Source of the DNA: Chthonomonadales bacterium
GTDB lineage: Bacteria > Armatimonadota > Chthonomonadetes > Chthonomonadales > CAJBBX01
Direction of reading: 5' to 3'
Assembly: GCA_020849275.1 (NCBI GenBank)
Contig: JADLGO010000067.1
Span: forward strand, 1-64,000
Length of the DNA: 64,000 nucleotides
Positions 1 to 8,606 of the stretch are shown in pieces (position 1 is the stretch's first letter; each line of letters opens with the position of its first letter). The notes beneath the pieces are model-generated. The model saw nothing but the letters and a program-made list of their open reading frames with translations, made no database searches and was not told the origin of the DNA. The position numbers and the translations under genes were made by a program.

Positions 1-336
1 CCGGGCGCCCCGCGCCGGGTGGAGACGCCCGACTACACGGACCTGCGCATCGAGGGTGGCCGGGCGTGGTGCCGAATGGCGGCGTTCCACGTCTTCGGCG
101 CCGAGGTGCGCGTGGAGGCCGGGGAGGCGCGGGTGCGCGCGGGCGGCCGGGAGGCGCGGGGCGCGCAGGTGGGGGCGCGCCGGCTGGCCGGCGGCTGGTG
201 GCTGCCGCTGCGGCGGACGGCGCGTGCGCTGGGCTGGCAGGTGGATTGGCTGCCGGCGACGAAGGAGGCGCTGCTGACGCCGCCCGCGGAGCGGGCGGCG
301 ACGACGACGCGCCGCTCCACGCCACCGGGGCGGTAG
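1..336 (+). CDS. C-terminal end of a copper-amine-oxidase-N-like (stalk) domain protein, 5' truncated
   Basis: The frame is open from base 1, so the gene begins left of the window and 111 residues are visible. The tail carries the pattern of the copper amine oxidase N-terminal domain repeat: a beta-rich stretch, then 'WLPLRRTARALGWQVDW' and a short 'ATKEALLT' strand. In Firmicutes and related phyla this domain is a surface or cell-wall adhesion module, usually with other catalytic domains and not an active oxidase. What the missing N-terminal part does cannot be told. A GTG at 19 is in frame but has no ribosome binding site. A strong GC hairpin follows 14 bp after the stop. Confidence 0.6.
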   Translation, partial: PGAPRRVETPDYTDLRIEGGRAWCRMAAFHVFGAEVRVEAGEARVRAGGREARGAQVGARRLAGGWWLPLRRTARALGWQVDWLPATKEALLTPPAERAATTTRRSTPPGR

Positions 337-349
337 CGATGATGAGTGA

Positions 350-386
350 GCGGGGCGCCGGCGGTCGCAAGCCGCCGGCGCCCCGC
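350..386 (+). terminator. 15-bp perfect GC hairpin after the first gene
   Basis: Arms 350-364 (GCGGGGCGCCGGCGG) and 372-386 pair perfectly around a 7-nt loop. It lies 14 bp beyond the stop codon at 336. There is no T-run, as is common for hairpins in high-GC genomes, so it is a likely but unproven terminator. Confidence 0.55.
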
Positions 387-533
387 ATCCCTGCCTCCGC
401 GGCCAGGCCCTGCCCGTGCCGCGCGTCGGCTCGCGGGACCGCCTCGTAAGCCGCTGCGCGCCAGGCGCCGGGCGGCAGCGCTTCCCGTTCCGGCCGCCCT
501 GAGCGGCGCCGGGACGCGGGAGCCGCGATTACA

Positions 534-571
534 GCGGGGCACCGGCGGCTTCAGGCCGGCCGGTGCCCCGC
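534..571 (-). terminator. 13-bp perfect GC hairpin downstream of mrp
   Basis: Arms 534-546 (GCGGGGCACCGGC) and 559-571 pair perfectly around a 12-nt loop. It is 76 bp past the mrp stop on the minus strand and could also serve leftover plus-strand transcription. No T-tract follows on either side. Confidence 0.45.
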
Positions 572-646
572 CCTCCGGCGGCCGCCGGCGCTCTCCGCGC
601 CGCAGCTCGGATCCGGGCCTGGCGCCTTCGGGGTAGTGGAGCTCCC

Positions 647-1732
647 TTACCCTGTCGGCGCCGCCTCGGTCCGGCCGACGGTCAGCGTGCTCACGCGCGC
701 CGCCACCTGCCCGGCCACCCGTCGGAACGCTTCGGCCTGCCGCGATCCCGGCTCAACCAGGATGGCGGGCCGCCCGGCGTCGCCGCTCACCGTGATCGTC
801 GGATCGATGGGGATCGCGCCCAGGAACGGCACGCCCAGGCGAGCCGCCGCGCGCTCCCCGCCGCCCGAGCCGAAGAGCGGGGTCTCGACCCCGCACTGTG
901 GGCAGACATAGCCGCTCATGTTCTCCACGACGCCCAGGATCGGGATGTCGCGCTCGGTGCTCTGCTCCATCGCCCGGAACATCACGATGCTCTTGTTGGC
1001 GATCTGCTGCGCGACGTCCTGAGGCGTCATCACCACCACCACGCCGGTCAACGGGATAAGCTGCGCGAGCGACATCGGCGCGTCACCGGTGCCCGGCGGC
1101 AGATCCACCACGAGGTAGTCCAGTTCCCCCCAGGAGACATCGGAGAGGAACTGCGTGAGCGCCTTGCCGATCATCGGCCCGCGCCAGACCACGGCACGGT
1201 CGGTCTCCAGGAAGAAGCCGATCGACATCAGCTTCACCCCGTAGCGCTCGACGGGCAGGATCTTGTCGTCCTCGACCTCCGGCTCCTCATCGACGCCCAT
1301 CATAAGCGGGATCGTCGGCCCATAGATATCGGCATCGAGGATCCCGACGCGCGCGCCGGACTGCGCCAGCGCCACCGCCAGGTTGCAGGCGACGGTCGAC
1401 TTGCCGACGCCCCCCTTCCCGCTGGCTACCGCCACCACGTGCTTCACGCCGGGAATCAGCGGGCCCGTCCGCTTCTCGGCGCGCACCTGCGCGGTCATCT
1501 CGATCTCCACCTCGGCCACGCCCGGCAGCGCCAGGACGGCCTGCCGCGCCTGCTCCTTGAGGGCGTCGCGCACCGGGCAGGCCGGCGTCGTCAACTCTAT
1601 GGTAAACGAGACGCGCCCGGCGCTCGACTGAACGTTCTTAACGAACCCGAGCGCCACGATGTCGCGCCGCAGGTCGGGATCCTCCACGCTACGAAGCGCG
1701 TCCAGGATCTGTCGCGCCTCCACTTCCGCCAT
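647..1732 (-). CDS. mrp: Mrp/NBP35-family iron-sulfur cluster carrier ATPase
   Basis: A 361-residue cytoplasmic P-loop ATPase that in this family binds and transfers Fe-S clusters to apoproteins. Residues 1-80 form the MIP18/DUF59-type N-terminal domain. The deviant Walker A motif GKGGVGKST follows near residue 105, then the VVDLPPGTGD segment, and a CPQC motif in the C-terminal third that would hold the bridging cluster of a dimer. Length and domain order match bacterial ApbC/Mrp. ATG at 1732 is chosen because GAAGGAACC precedes it and the family domain starts right there; an ATG 11 codons upstream is possible. It is transcribed leftward toward the hairpin at 534-571. Confidence 0.93.
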   Translation of the reverse strand: MAEVEARQILDALRSVEDPDLRRDIVALGFVKNVQSSAGRVSFTIELTTPACPVRDALKEQARQAVLALPGVAEVEIEMTAQVRAEKRTGPLIPGVKHVVAVASGKGGVGKSTVACNLAVALAQSGARVGILDADIYGPTIPLMMGVDEEPEVEDDKILPVERYGVKLMSIGFFLETDRAVVWRGPMIGKALTQFLSDVSWGELDYLVVDLPPGTGDAPMSLAQLIPLTGVVVVMTPQDVAQQIANKSIVMFRAMEQSTERDIPILGVVENMSGYVCPQCGVETPLFGSGGGERAAARLGVPFLGAIPIDPTITVSGDAGRPAILVEPGSRQAEAFRRVAGQVAARVSTLTVGRTEAAPTG

Positions 1733-1796
1733 GCCTTCAGGTTCCTTCCATCTTCCGTACGGCAACCCTCTCCGGGCGCCCTACGCTCATTATGCG

Positions 1797-3683
1797 CTAT
1801 CCAGCGGAGCGCCCGCGCTCCAGGTGGCGCTTAAGCAGCAGCATCAGCGTGTGCGGATCCACCACCTCGATGTCTGGCCGCGCCTCCTTCAGACGCTCGA
1901 ACAGTTCCCGGTGCGCCGATGGCGACCACAGTATGGTGCGGTAGATCGCGAACGCTGGCCCTTGCCGCGGCGCGTGGACAGCTATCGTGGCCGCGCCCTG
2001 CTCGGCCCCTCCGGTCAGGTCCGGCCCCATCCGCAGAAACGGCACGCCGTCCACCAGCGAGGTCGGCGGAACTTTCTGCGCCACCACGCCGCCTGGCGAG
2101 AAGCGCGCGTAGGCACGCTTCACCTCCTCGGACATGCCGGGCGCGAACCCGTCGATGACGAACCCGGTGACGCGGAGGTCCCAGCGGCGGTAGTACCGGG
2201 AACAGTGCTCCTCCCAGGCGTCGAGCCCCGACGGCAGATCGCTCCACTTGCGCGGCGGCACCAGGTTGCCGGGGTTCAGGTAGCCCGCCCCGGAATCGCC
2301 GGCCACGAACGAGTCGTTCGGCGTGGCGGTCCTGCGCGCGTAGGCCATGCCGGGCGCGAACCGGTCCGCCAGGTTCGGGTTGAACGCCCAGCCCAGCGGC
2401 ACGGTGCCACGCGCCGGGTCGTCCCACAGGTCCGGCATTCGCTCGTAAAGCCAGGCCGCCGAGTCGTAGTCGCCCACGTAGATCGACACGAACGCGCGCG
2501 CCGCCACGCTCCCGTCCGCCAGCAGGTAGCCCTTGGCGCGCAGGCCGCTCTCGCTGGGCAGACTCCTCTGCGGGTAGCGCGCGGCAAGCGGGTACAGGCG
2601 AAAGAGCGAGGCGTTGGCCATCGCGTGCAGGCCCGGCGCGTCCGCATCCATGTAGGCATTGTAGCAGGAGAGGACCTCGGCGTAGCGCCACTCCGTCTCC
2701 ACGCCGCCGTGCCGGCCCCCGGTGAAGTCCGTGTACTTCTGGTCCCACGGCGTGAACCCGCCGACATGGATCATCTTGCCGCGCGCGGCATCGTATGCAT
2801 AGCGCAGGACGCGCCGAAGCGTGCGGCCGTCGGTTCCCGGCGCCTGTGCGCGGTCGTCGTCCGGCGCCTCGTCGTCCCAGGGCGACAGGTCGAAGAAGAA
2901 CGCGCGCCGCGCCACGAAGTAGTCGTGATTGGACAGGAGCGTGCGCACGGCAGGAACGCGTGCGTCCCGCGTGACCCACCAGGCGTCGGGGTAGTAGCCG
3001 AGGCACGTGGCGTCGCATCGCCCCGTCTTGAGGTACTTTTCGGCGGCCCACAGGTAGGCGTCGCACTTGGCGCTCCCAGTAGAGGCGATCCCGGTGCCCG
3101 GGATGGTGCCGGAGCCGGTGAACATCGGGGAGCCGTTCGGTCCAAACAGGCGGGCCACCACCGGAAGACGTGGACCATCGGGCGCCTCCACGAGTCGGTG
3201 GTAGAGGGAGCCGGGCGCGGCGTCGTAGCGCAGAGCGACCGCGCGCTCCACCCCAGCGATCGTCGACGCGAGGTTGGCCGTGGCCGGCACGCGCTCGTCC
3301 CACACCACCGCGCCGCGATAGTGGCGGCGGAACACGCGCGCCAACTCCTCCGGCGTCGCGATGGGGCGCAGGGGACGGTCCGCCAACCACTCGCCAGGGG
3401 CCCGCAGCTTCTCCAGCCAGTACCGGTCGATGCGAGCGCGCTCGCCCACGAGGAACAGGTAGAGTCGCGGCGCCCCCCGGTTGACGAGCCCCTGGAGCGT
3501 CGCGGCGAACTGCAACTCGTCCCAGGCGGCTCGACGCGACGGGAGATCGCTGAGGGAGGCCGGAAGGCGCGCCGCCGCGTCGTAGGTATGGATCGGCCCC
3601 GCCGCGCGAGCGCCGGCGCGAGTCGGGGCTCCCAGAGCGCACAGGGCACCGATGACCCCACATCCAGCCACGAGGCCGTTCAT
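1797..3683 (-). CDS. Secreted GxGYxYP-family protein (putative carbohydrate-active enzyme)
   Basis: A 628-residue protein with an N-terminal signal peptide (hydrophobic residues about 3-20, then Ala-rich). The C-terminal half matches the GxGYxYP family: GDSGAGYLNP, then a polysaccharide-deacetylase-like alpha/beta region ending DPHTLMLLLKRHL. The family is a predicted glycoside-hydrolase-like group without a well established substrate. The ATG at 3681-3683 overlaps the TGA of the ThuA-like gene by 4 bp, so the two are translationally coupled and probably work on the same sugar polymer or conjugate. The substrate cannot be inferred from sequence. Confidence 0.8.
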   Translation of the reverse strand: MNGLVAGCGVIGALCALGAPTRAGARAAGPIHTYDAAARLPASLSDLPSRRAAWDELQFAATLQGLVNRGAPRLYLFLVGERARIDRYWLEKLRAPGEWLADRPLRPIATPEELARVFRRHYRGAVVWDERVPATANLASTIAGVERAVALRYDAAPGSLYHRLVEAPDGPRLPVVARLFGPNGSPMFTGSGTIPGTGIASTGSAKCDAYLWAAEKYLKTGRCDATCLGYYPDAWWVTRDARVPAVRTLLSNHDYFVARRAFFFDLSPWDDEAPDDDRAQAPGTDGRTLRRVLRYAYDAARGKMIHVGGFTPWDQKYTDFTGGRHGGVETEWRYAEVLSCYNAYMDADAPGLHAMANASLFRLYPLAARYPQRSLPSESGLRAKGYLLADGSVAARAFVSIYVGDYDSAAWLYERMPDLWDDPARGTVPLGWAFNPNLADRFAPGMAYARRTATPNDSFVAGDSGAGYLNPGNLVPPRKWSDLPSGLDAWEEHCSRYYRRWDLRVTGFVIDGFAPGMSEEVKRAYARFSPGGVVAQKVPPTSLVDGVPFLRMGPDLTGGAEQGAATIAVHAPRQGPAFAIYRTILWSPSAHRELFERLKEARPDIEVVDPHTLMLLLKRHLERGRSAG

Positions 3684-4348
3684 CGGAGGTCCTTGCGCGC
3701 GGCCCAGAGAAGGCCGCGCCGGCAGAGCTCCCGCGTCTCGGGCATCGCTACGACCGCCGAGGAGTGGCCGAGCGAGCAGTAGAACACGCGCCCTTCGCCG
3801 TGCATCCGCGTCCAGACGACCGGCATGTCGAACGGCCCGTTCTTCGTGTGCGGCCCCGCGGCCACCGGGAACCGCGTCACGGCAAGCACGTGGTTCGAGG
3901 GGTCCACGTGCAGATAGTACTGCTCCGAGCGAACCGTGAAGTCCTCGATCCCCTTCGTGATGCAATGGTCGCGGTCGGCGATTCGCACGACGTACTCGAC
4001 GCCATCATCGCCGGGGTGCGCCACCCACTGCCCGCCGGTCAGGAACTGGTAGTCGGTGGCCTCGCGGAACGCGTCGCACATGCCGCCGTGACAGCCCGCG
4101 AGGCCGACGCCGCTCTCGACCGCCGAACACAGCGGGCCGAGTTGATCGGCCTCTATCCGCCCCATCGTCCACACCGGCACGATCAGGTCAAGGCCCTTCA
4201 GCCTCTCGAGGTCCTTCAGCGAGTCTAGCGTCGTCGAGGTCTCCACGTCCATGCCTTCCGCCCGCAGCAGGTCGGCGAAGATGCCCGCGACGGCCTCCGG
4301 GTCATGCCCATCCCAGCCGCCCCACACGATGAGGGCGCGTCCGCTCAT
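3680..4348 (-). CDS. ThuA-like domain protein (class I glutamine-amidotransferase fold)
   Basis: 222 residues. It starts SGRALIVWGGWDGHDP and contains GVGLAGCHGGMCDAF and the terminal VFYCSLGHSSAVV strand, which are the marks of the ThuA-like trehalose-utilisation fold. Members are linked by context to disaccharide or glycoside use, but no reaction is firmly established. ATG 4348 is chosen because AAGGAG lies 6 bases upstream; an ATG nine codons earlier lacks one. No signal peptide is seen, so it is probably cytoplasmic. It is the first gene of a two-gene operon with the GxGYxYP gene and diverges from the PhyH gene. Confidence 0.82.
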   Translation of the reverse strand: MSGRALIVWGGWDGHDPEAVAGIFADLLRAEGMDVETSTTLDSLKDLERLKGLDLIVPVWTMGRIEADQLGPLCSAVESGVGLAGCHGGMCDAFREATDYQFLTGGQWVAHPGDDGVEYVVRIADRDHCITKGIEDFTVRSEQYYLHVDPSNHVLAVTRFPVAAGPHTKNGPFDMPVVWTRMHGEGRVFYCSLGHSSAVVAMPETRELCRRGLLWAARKDLR

Positions 4349-4530
4349 GTCACTCTCCTTCGCAATGGGCCGCACATGGCTGCGCGCCCATTATGGATTC
4401 TACCGCCACAGCGTCCGCGCCCGGCCCGCGCCCACCGTATGAGCAGGAGGAGGCACGCGCCGCACCGGAGAACCCTCCCGGCGACGCCGCCGTGCTCCAA
4501 CGTGATGCGAGCCGGCCGCCGGAGGGGATC

Positions 4531-5532
4531 ATGACCTACGCGCCGAGGGCCGTACCGCGCCCGGACCGCTACCGTGTACCGGTCGCCGACTACCGCGACT
4601 ATCACCGCGACGGGTACCTGCGCGTCCCGAGCCTGCTCGCGTCGGTCGAGGTGGCCCGGCTGAGCGACCTCGCCGACGCGCTGCTCACCGGCCGCGAGAC
4701 GGCGCCCTCCGTGCCGCCGGCAGCCGGAGGGAGCGCGCCGAACGACGTAGCGCGGCGCCTCGTGCGCGTGCACATGCTGCACCGCGAGCACCCCACCGCC
4801 GAATGGGGGCTGTTACTTCCGCGCGCGCTGGACGTGCTGGAGGCGCTCATCGGGCCCGATGTGCTTGCGCTGCAGTCGATGCTCTTCTTCAACCCGCCCG
4901 GGCAGGGGGGGCAGGGCTGGCATCAGGACGCCTACTACATTACCACCTACCCCGACACGCTGATCGGCGCCTGGATGGCCCTGGAGCCGGCCGACGAGGA
5001 GAACGGGTGCCTCTGGGTCGTGCCCGGATCGCACTGCGAGCCGATCTACCCGCCGGCGCATCCGTACGGTAGCGTGCACGCCGCGGGAAGCATGGAGGGG
5101 CTCGCGCCGGCGGCCAACGCCAGCAGCCTGGACGACGACGCCAATGCGCTCTCCGCCGTCGTTCGTGGCTACCCCCCGATGGTGCCCGTGCCCATGCAGC
5201 CCGGCGACGTGCTCTTCTTCCACTCCCACCTGCTGCACCGGTCGTTCCCGAACCGCGCGACGGCGCGCAGTCGGCGCGCGTACGTTTGCCACTACTGCAA
5301 CGCCCGCTCCTGGGTGCCATGGAACCATGGCGCCGCGTTCGAGGGCGAGAGCGCGAACGCGCTGCACATCCTCGCACGCGGCGCCACCCATCTTCCCTTC
5401 GCGCGTCCGGCGTTCGGCAGCCCCGTCTCCACAGCCCGGCCGGAGCTTCGCGACAGCGCGCCCTCCCGCATGGTCGCGATGGCGGGCGACATGGAGCCCG
5501 CTTCCGCGCCTGCCCTGGCCGACCAGGATTGA
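4531..5532 (+). CDS. Phytanoyl-CoA dioxygenase (PhyH) family Fe(II)/2-oxoglutarate oxygenase
   Basis: 333 residues of the PhyH fold. The iron-binding facial triad is visible: His-x-Asp in GWHQDAYY and the distal His in HSHLLHRS, followed by an Arg-rich strand (RSRRAYVCHY) that in the family binds 2-oxoglutarate. The internal PGSH segment after WVVPG is also typical. Environmental members hydroxylate varied small molecules, so the substrate is unknown. ATG 4531 is chosen over an upstream ATG (4393) because GGAGGGG sits just before it and the earlier stretch is low complexity. The next gene starts 16 bp downstream and may be co-transcribed. Confidence 0.85.
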   Translation: MTYAPRAVPRPDRYRVPVADYRDYHRDGYLRVPSLLASVEVARLSDLADALLTGRETAPSVPPAAGGSAPNDVARRLVRVHMLHREHPTAEWGLLLPRALDVLEALIGPDVLALQSMLFFNPPGQGGQGWHQDAYYITTYPDTLIGAWMALEPADEENGCLWVVPGSHCEPIYPPAHPYGSVHAAGSMEGLAPAANASSLDDDANALSAVVRGYPPMVPVPMQPGDVLFFHSHLLHRSFPNRATARSRRAYVCHYCNARSWVPWNHGAAFEGESANALHILARGATHLPFARPAFGSPVSTARPELRDSAPSRMVAMAGDMEPASAPALADQD

Positions 5533-5548
5533 CCGGGCAGGCGCCCGC

Positions 5549-6829
5549 GTGACGGCCGGGCGCGTCGTTGTGATCGGCGGCGGTCCGGCCGGCATGCTGG
5601 CGGCCGGCGCCGCGGCATGCCAGGGCGCGGCGGTCACCCTCCTGGAGCGCGGCCCGATGCTAGCGCGCAAGCTCCGGATGACGGGCAAGGGCCGCTGCAA
5701 CCTCACCAACACGGCCGACGTTCCGGCGTTCGTGTCGGCCTTCGAGCCGAACGGCAAGTTCCTCTACGGGCCGTTCTCGCGCTTCTTCCGCCAGGAGCTG
5801 ATCGACCTGCTCGCCGCGGAGGGCGTCGGCACGTGCACGGAGCGGGGCGGGCGGGTGTTCCCGGCGTCGGACAGCGCCGTCGAGGTGGCCAACGCGCTCG
5901 CTCGCTGGGTGGCCGGGTGCGGCGTCGAGGTGAAGCTGCGAGCGCGCGCGCGGAGCGTGGCCGTGCGCGGCGGCAGCGTGGCGACCGTGGAGATGGAGGG
6001 CGGGCGGATCGGCGCGGACGCGGTTGTCGTCGCGACCGGTGGGCTCTCGTACCCGCGCACCGGCTCCAGCGGCGACGGCTACGACATCTGCCGCGCTCTG
6101 GGTCACACCATCGTCGCTCCCCGGCCCTCGCTCGTCGGCCTGGAGACCGTGGAGACCTGGCCCGGCGAGGTGCAGGGGCTCGCACTGCGCAACGTCGAGG
6201 CCCGCCTGCTGCCGCACGGCGAGAGCGCCCGGCCCGTGGCCCGCCAGTTCGGCGAGATGCTCTTCACGCACTACGGCCTGTCGGGGCCCATCGTCCTCAC
6301 GCTCAGCCGCCGCGTGGGGGTTCTGCTCGGCGCCGGGCCGCCCACGGTGTCGCTCGACCTGAAGCCCGCGCTCCGCCGGGAGCAACTCCTTGCGCGCTTC
6401 GAGCGCGAGTTCCACGGGAACGCCCACCTCGGCTCCTACCTGGCCGACCTGATGCCTCGCTCGCTCGCCATCTTGTTCCATCGCCTCGCCGACGTCGAGC
6501 GCGACACCCCACTGCACCGCGTCCCGGCTCGCGACCGCGCGCGGCTCGCAGACGCCCTCAAGGATCTGCGCTTGAGCGTGCGCGCGATGCGGCCGATCAA
6601 GGAAGCCATCGTGACTGCGGGAGGCGTCGCGCTGCCGGAGATCGACCCGCGCACGATGATGTCCCGCTGTGTCGAGGGCCTGTTCGTGGCCGGCGAGTTG
6701 CTCGACGTCGATGGCGAGACGGGCGGCTACAACCTGCAGGCCGCCTTCACCACCGGGTGGGTAGCGGGCCGGGCCGCCGCCGGGTTCTCGGCCGCGCGGC
6801 GCTCCGAGGCGTTGCCGGCGAAATCGTAA
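5549..6829 (+). CDS. BaiN/YhiN (HI0933-like) family FAD-dependent oxidoreductase
   Basis: 426 residues. The N-terminal FAD-binding Rossmann motif GGGPAGMLAA is followed by the family signature RKLRMTGKGRCNLTN, then a DGYDICRALGH motif, the insertion domain with FTHYGLSGP, and the C-terminal GELLDVDGETGGYNLQ FAD-closing motif. E. coli YhiN and clostridial BaiN belong here; substrates of most members are unknown. The start is taken as GTG 5549, giving VTAGRVVVIGGG, because the fold begins at once; no strong Shine-Dalgarno is visible. The last 103 bp overlap the convergent DUF4434 gene. Confidence 0.88.
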   Translation: MTAGRVVVIGGGPAGMLAAGAAACQGAAVTLLERGPMLARKLRMTGKGRCNLTNTADVPAFVSAFEPNGKFLYGPFSRFFRQELIDLLAAEGVGTCTERGGRVFPASDSAVEVANALARWVAGCGVEVKLRARARSVAVRGGSVATVEMEGGRIGADAVVVATGGLSYPRTGSSGDGYDICRALGHTIVAPRPSLVGLETVETWPGEVQGLALRNVEARLLPHGESARPVARQFGEMLFTHYGLSGPIVLTLSRRVGVLLGAGPPTVSLDLKPALRREQLLARFEREFHGNAHLGSYLADLMPRSLAILFHRLADVERDTPLHRVPARDRARLADALKDLRLSVRAMRPIKEAIVTAGGVALPEIDPRTMMSRCVEGLFVAGELLDVDGETGGYNLQAAFTTGWVAGRAAAGFSAARRSEALPAKS

Positions 6830-8067
6830 GCCCCCACCGCGTACTCCGAGGGCCGCGCCCCGGCGGCCTTCGTGTCGGTCCAGGTCGTCGCCACCACGGC
6901 CTCACCGGGTCTGCGCGCAGCCTGAAGGTGGGCCACCGGCTCACCGCCCCGGTACACGCGGTAGCCGCAGAGATCGCGTGCCGACGCGGGAGGCCGCCAG
7001 CGGAGGACGATGCTGCCGTCGGGGCTCGCCTGCGCGCGCACGTCGCGCGGCGCTCCCGGTGGCGTGGCATCAAGCCGGCCGCTGCGGACGTAGGCGCGAT
7101 AGGCGCGGTGGAAGCCCGCCGGCGCCACGCCCGGGCTATCGTAGTGGCTGTAGGCGAACGTAAGGCACCGCTCGACGTAGGGCTGCACGGCCCGCATCTG
7201 GGCGACGACGCGCCCGATCGGCGCGCTCGTCCAGTCGCGCTGGTCGAACGTTTCGGTGTCGGCCCAGAAGCGCAGGCCCGGCTTCGTCCGGACCGCCTCG
7301 CGCAGCGCGGCGAACCATTCCGGCACCTGCGCCAGCCGCAGGCCGCCCGCGCCAACGCAGTCCTGCGGACAGAAGACGTCGCCCCGGCCGAGCGCGCAGG
7401 CGGCGAACACCCGCTCCCACATGCGCCGGTAGTCGGCGGACGAGCCGAGCGCGGCGTTCATGAAGGGACAGAGCATCACGGGCTTGCGCGGATCCAGGCG
7501 TTTGAGATGGCGCACGTTCGTGTCGATCGCGCGGGCGAGCGTGGCGATCTGCTCCGGGGTGCGAAAGTTGAGGTTATCGACCTCCCACACCCAGTACCAG
7601 CCGTGGAAGGCACGCGGGTAGCGGCGCGCGTAGGCCGCGTAGAGCTCGTCGGCTCCCCGGTTCCCCTCCTCCATCTGCGCGAGCAGCCACGCCGGGTCGC
7701 TGGCCGCCTTGCGCCACCAATCGTCGTGGAAGTTGAGGCCGAGGAACACGCGGAAGCCGGCCCTCTCCGCGTTGCGCAGGCAGGCGTCCACCAGGTCCGG
7801 GCAGTCAGGTGGCATGCTGTAGCCCGGCAGGCGCGTGGGGTAGTAGGCGCGGCCAGGCTTGCCGTCCAGCGTGGGCGCAAAGACGATGGTGTCCATGCCC
7901 ACGTCCTTCAGAGTGTGGAACTCGGCCTGCCACCGCGCGTCGTCCCAGTCGCGCACCAGGTACCACTGAATGAAGGTACCGGCCGCGACCGGGTGGCGAG
8001 GAGCGCGCGCGGCCGCGAGGGCCGGACTGGCGAGAGCGAGGAGCAAAAGAGCGAAGCGGGCGAGCAC
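6727..8067 (-). CDS. Secreted DUF4434 (TIM-barrel, glycosidase-like) protein with C-terminal fibronectin type III domain
   Basis: 446 residues. The signal peptide is LARFALLLLALASPALA. The DUF4434 start GTFIQWYLVRDWDDARW and the barrel follow, with Glu in GWYWVWEVDN as a candidate catalytic acid. Residues about 345-430 form an FN3 module (GSIVLRWRPP ... YAVGAYDFAGN). Context and fold suggest an extracellular glycoside-active enzyme, but no activity is established for the family. GTG 8067 is chosen because GGAGGAC is 8 bases upstream and the signal peptide begins there; an ATG at 8139 would add a poor, Arg-rich leader. The 3' end runs 103 bp into the convergent flavoprotein gene. Confidence 0.75.
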   Translation of the reverse strand: MLARFALLLLALASPALAAARAPRHPVAAGTFIQWYLVRDWDDARWQAEFHTLKDVGMDTIVFAPTLDGKPGRAYYPTRLPGYSMPPDCPDLVDACLRNAERAGFRVFLGLNFHDDWWRKAASDPAWLLAQMEEGNRGADELYAAYARRYPRAFHGWYWVWEVDNLNFRTPEQIATLARAIDTNVRHLKRLDPRKPVMLCPFMNAALGSSADYRRMWERVFAACALGRGDVFCPQDCVGAGGLRLAQVPEWFAALREAVRTKPGLRFWADTETFDQRDWTSAPIGRVVAQMRAVQPYVERCLTFAYSHYDSPGVAPAGFHRAYRAYVRSGRLDATPPGAPRDVRAQASPDGSIVLRWRPPASARDLCGYRVYRGGEPVAHLQAARRPGEAVVATTWTDTKAAGARPSEYAVGAYDFAGNASERRAAENPAAARPATHPVVKAACRL

Positions 8068-8223
8068 GTCGGCTGTCCTCCGGAATGTGGGAGCGCGCGC
8101 CTCCCTGGCCCCCTGGAGCGAGGGCGCGCGCCACGCCATACTACGAGGCGCGCAGCCACGTCTCCTCCCCGCATGTCGGCCCCTGCGGGCGAGCGCTCCA
8201 TCGAGACCGAGCCGAGCAGCCGG

Positions 8224-8601
8224 CTACTCGTGTGCCGCAACGTGCTCCGCGAGCGCCCCCTCCCCCTCGAACGACGCTCCGCACGTCAAACACGTGAAGC
8301 GCGCGTTCGGCGCGCTGGTCACGTGGCTGCGCGCGTGCCCCTCCATGTCCTCCCGCGTCCCGAACACCGCCTGGCAGCGGGGACAGGTGTAGTTGCCGGA
8401 CTGGGCCGCCGCCCCGTGCGTGGCCGCGTGCGCGGTCAGGTCCGCCTCGACGCCAAACGGCTCGCCGCACAGGCGGCAGATGAACGATGCGGCTCGCTCG
8501 TCGCTGTGCGAGCGCGCGTGCTCCTTCAGGTCGCGATCGGTCTCGAACGCCGCGCCGCACGCCGGACATGCGTGCGCCTCGCGCATGGTGACATCGGCCA
8601 T
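8224..8601 (-). CDS. Small protein made of four tandem C2H2 zinc fingers
   Basis: 125 residues, nearly all accounted for by four fingers at residues 12-32, 42-62, 73-93 and 104-124. Each fits C-x2-C-x3-F-x5-[L/M]-x2-H-x3-H exactly, including the core Phe and Leu/Met. Linkers are 9-10 residues, unlike the 5-residue TGEKP linker of eukaryotic arrays. Nucleic-acid or protein binding is likely from the fold; the target is unknown. ATG 8601 follows GGGGAGGTG and lies 5 bp after the stop of the phosphoribosyltransferase-hydrolase gene, so they are almost certainly one operon. Ros/MucR-type bacterial fingers have a different spacing and a single finger. Confidence 0.88.
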   Translation of the reverse strand: MADVTMREAHACPACGAAFETDRDLKEHARSHSDERAASFICRLCGEPFGVEADLTAHAATHGAAAQSGNYTCPRCQAVFGTREDMEGHARSHVTSAPNARFTCLTCGASFEGEGALAEHVAAHE

Positions 8602-8606
8602 CGGGT

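Larger units (their letters stand above)
337..646. other. 310-bp intergenic stretch between convergent genes, holding two related hairpins
   Basis: No credible gene is seen. The stretch separates the first gene (plus) from mrp (minus). It contains two perfect inverted repeats, annotated separately, whose left arms are nearly identical (GCGGGGCGCCGG and GCGGGGCACCGG). Both probably end transcription arriving from either side. Confidence 0.6.
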
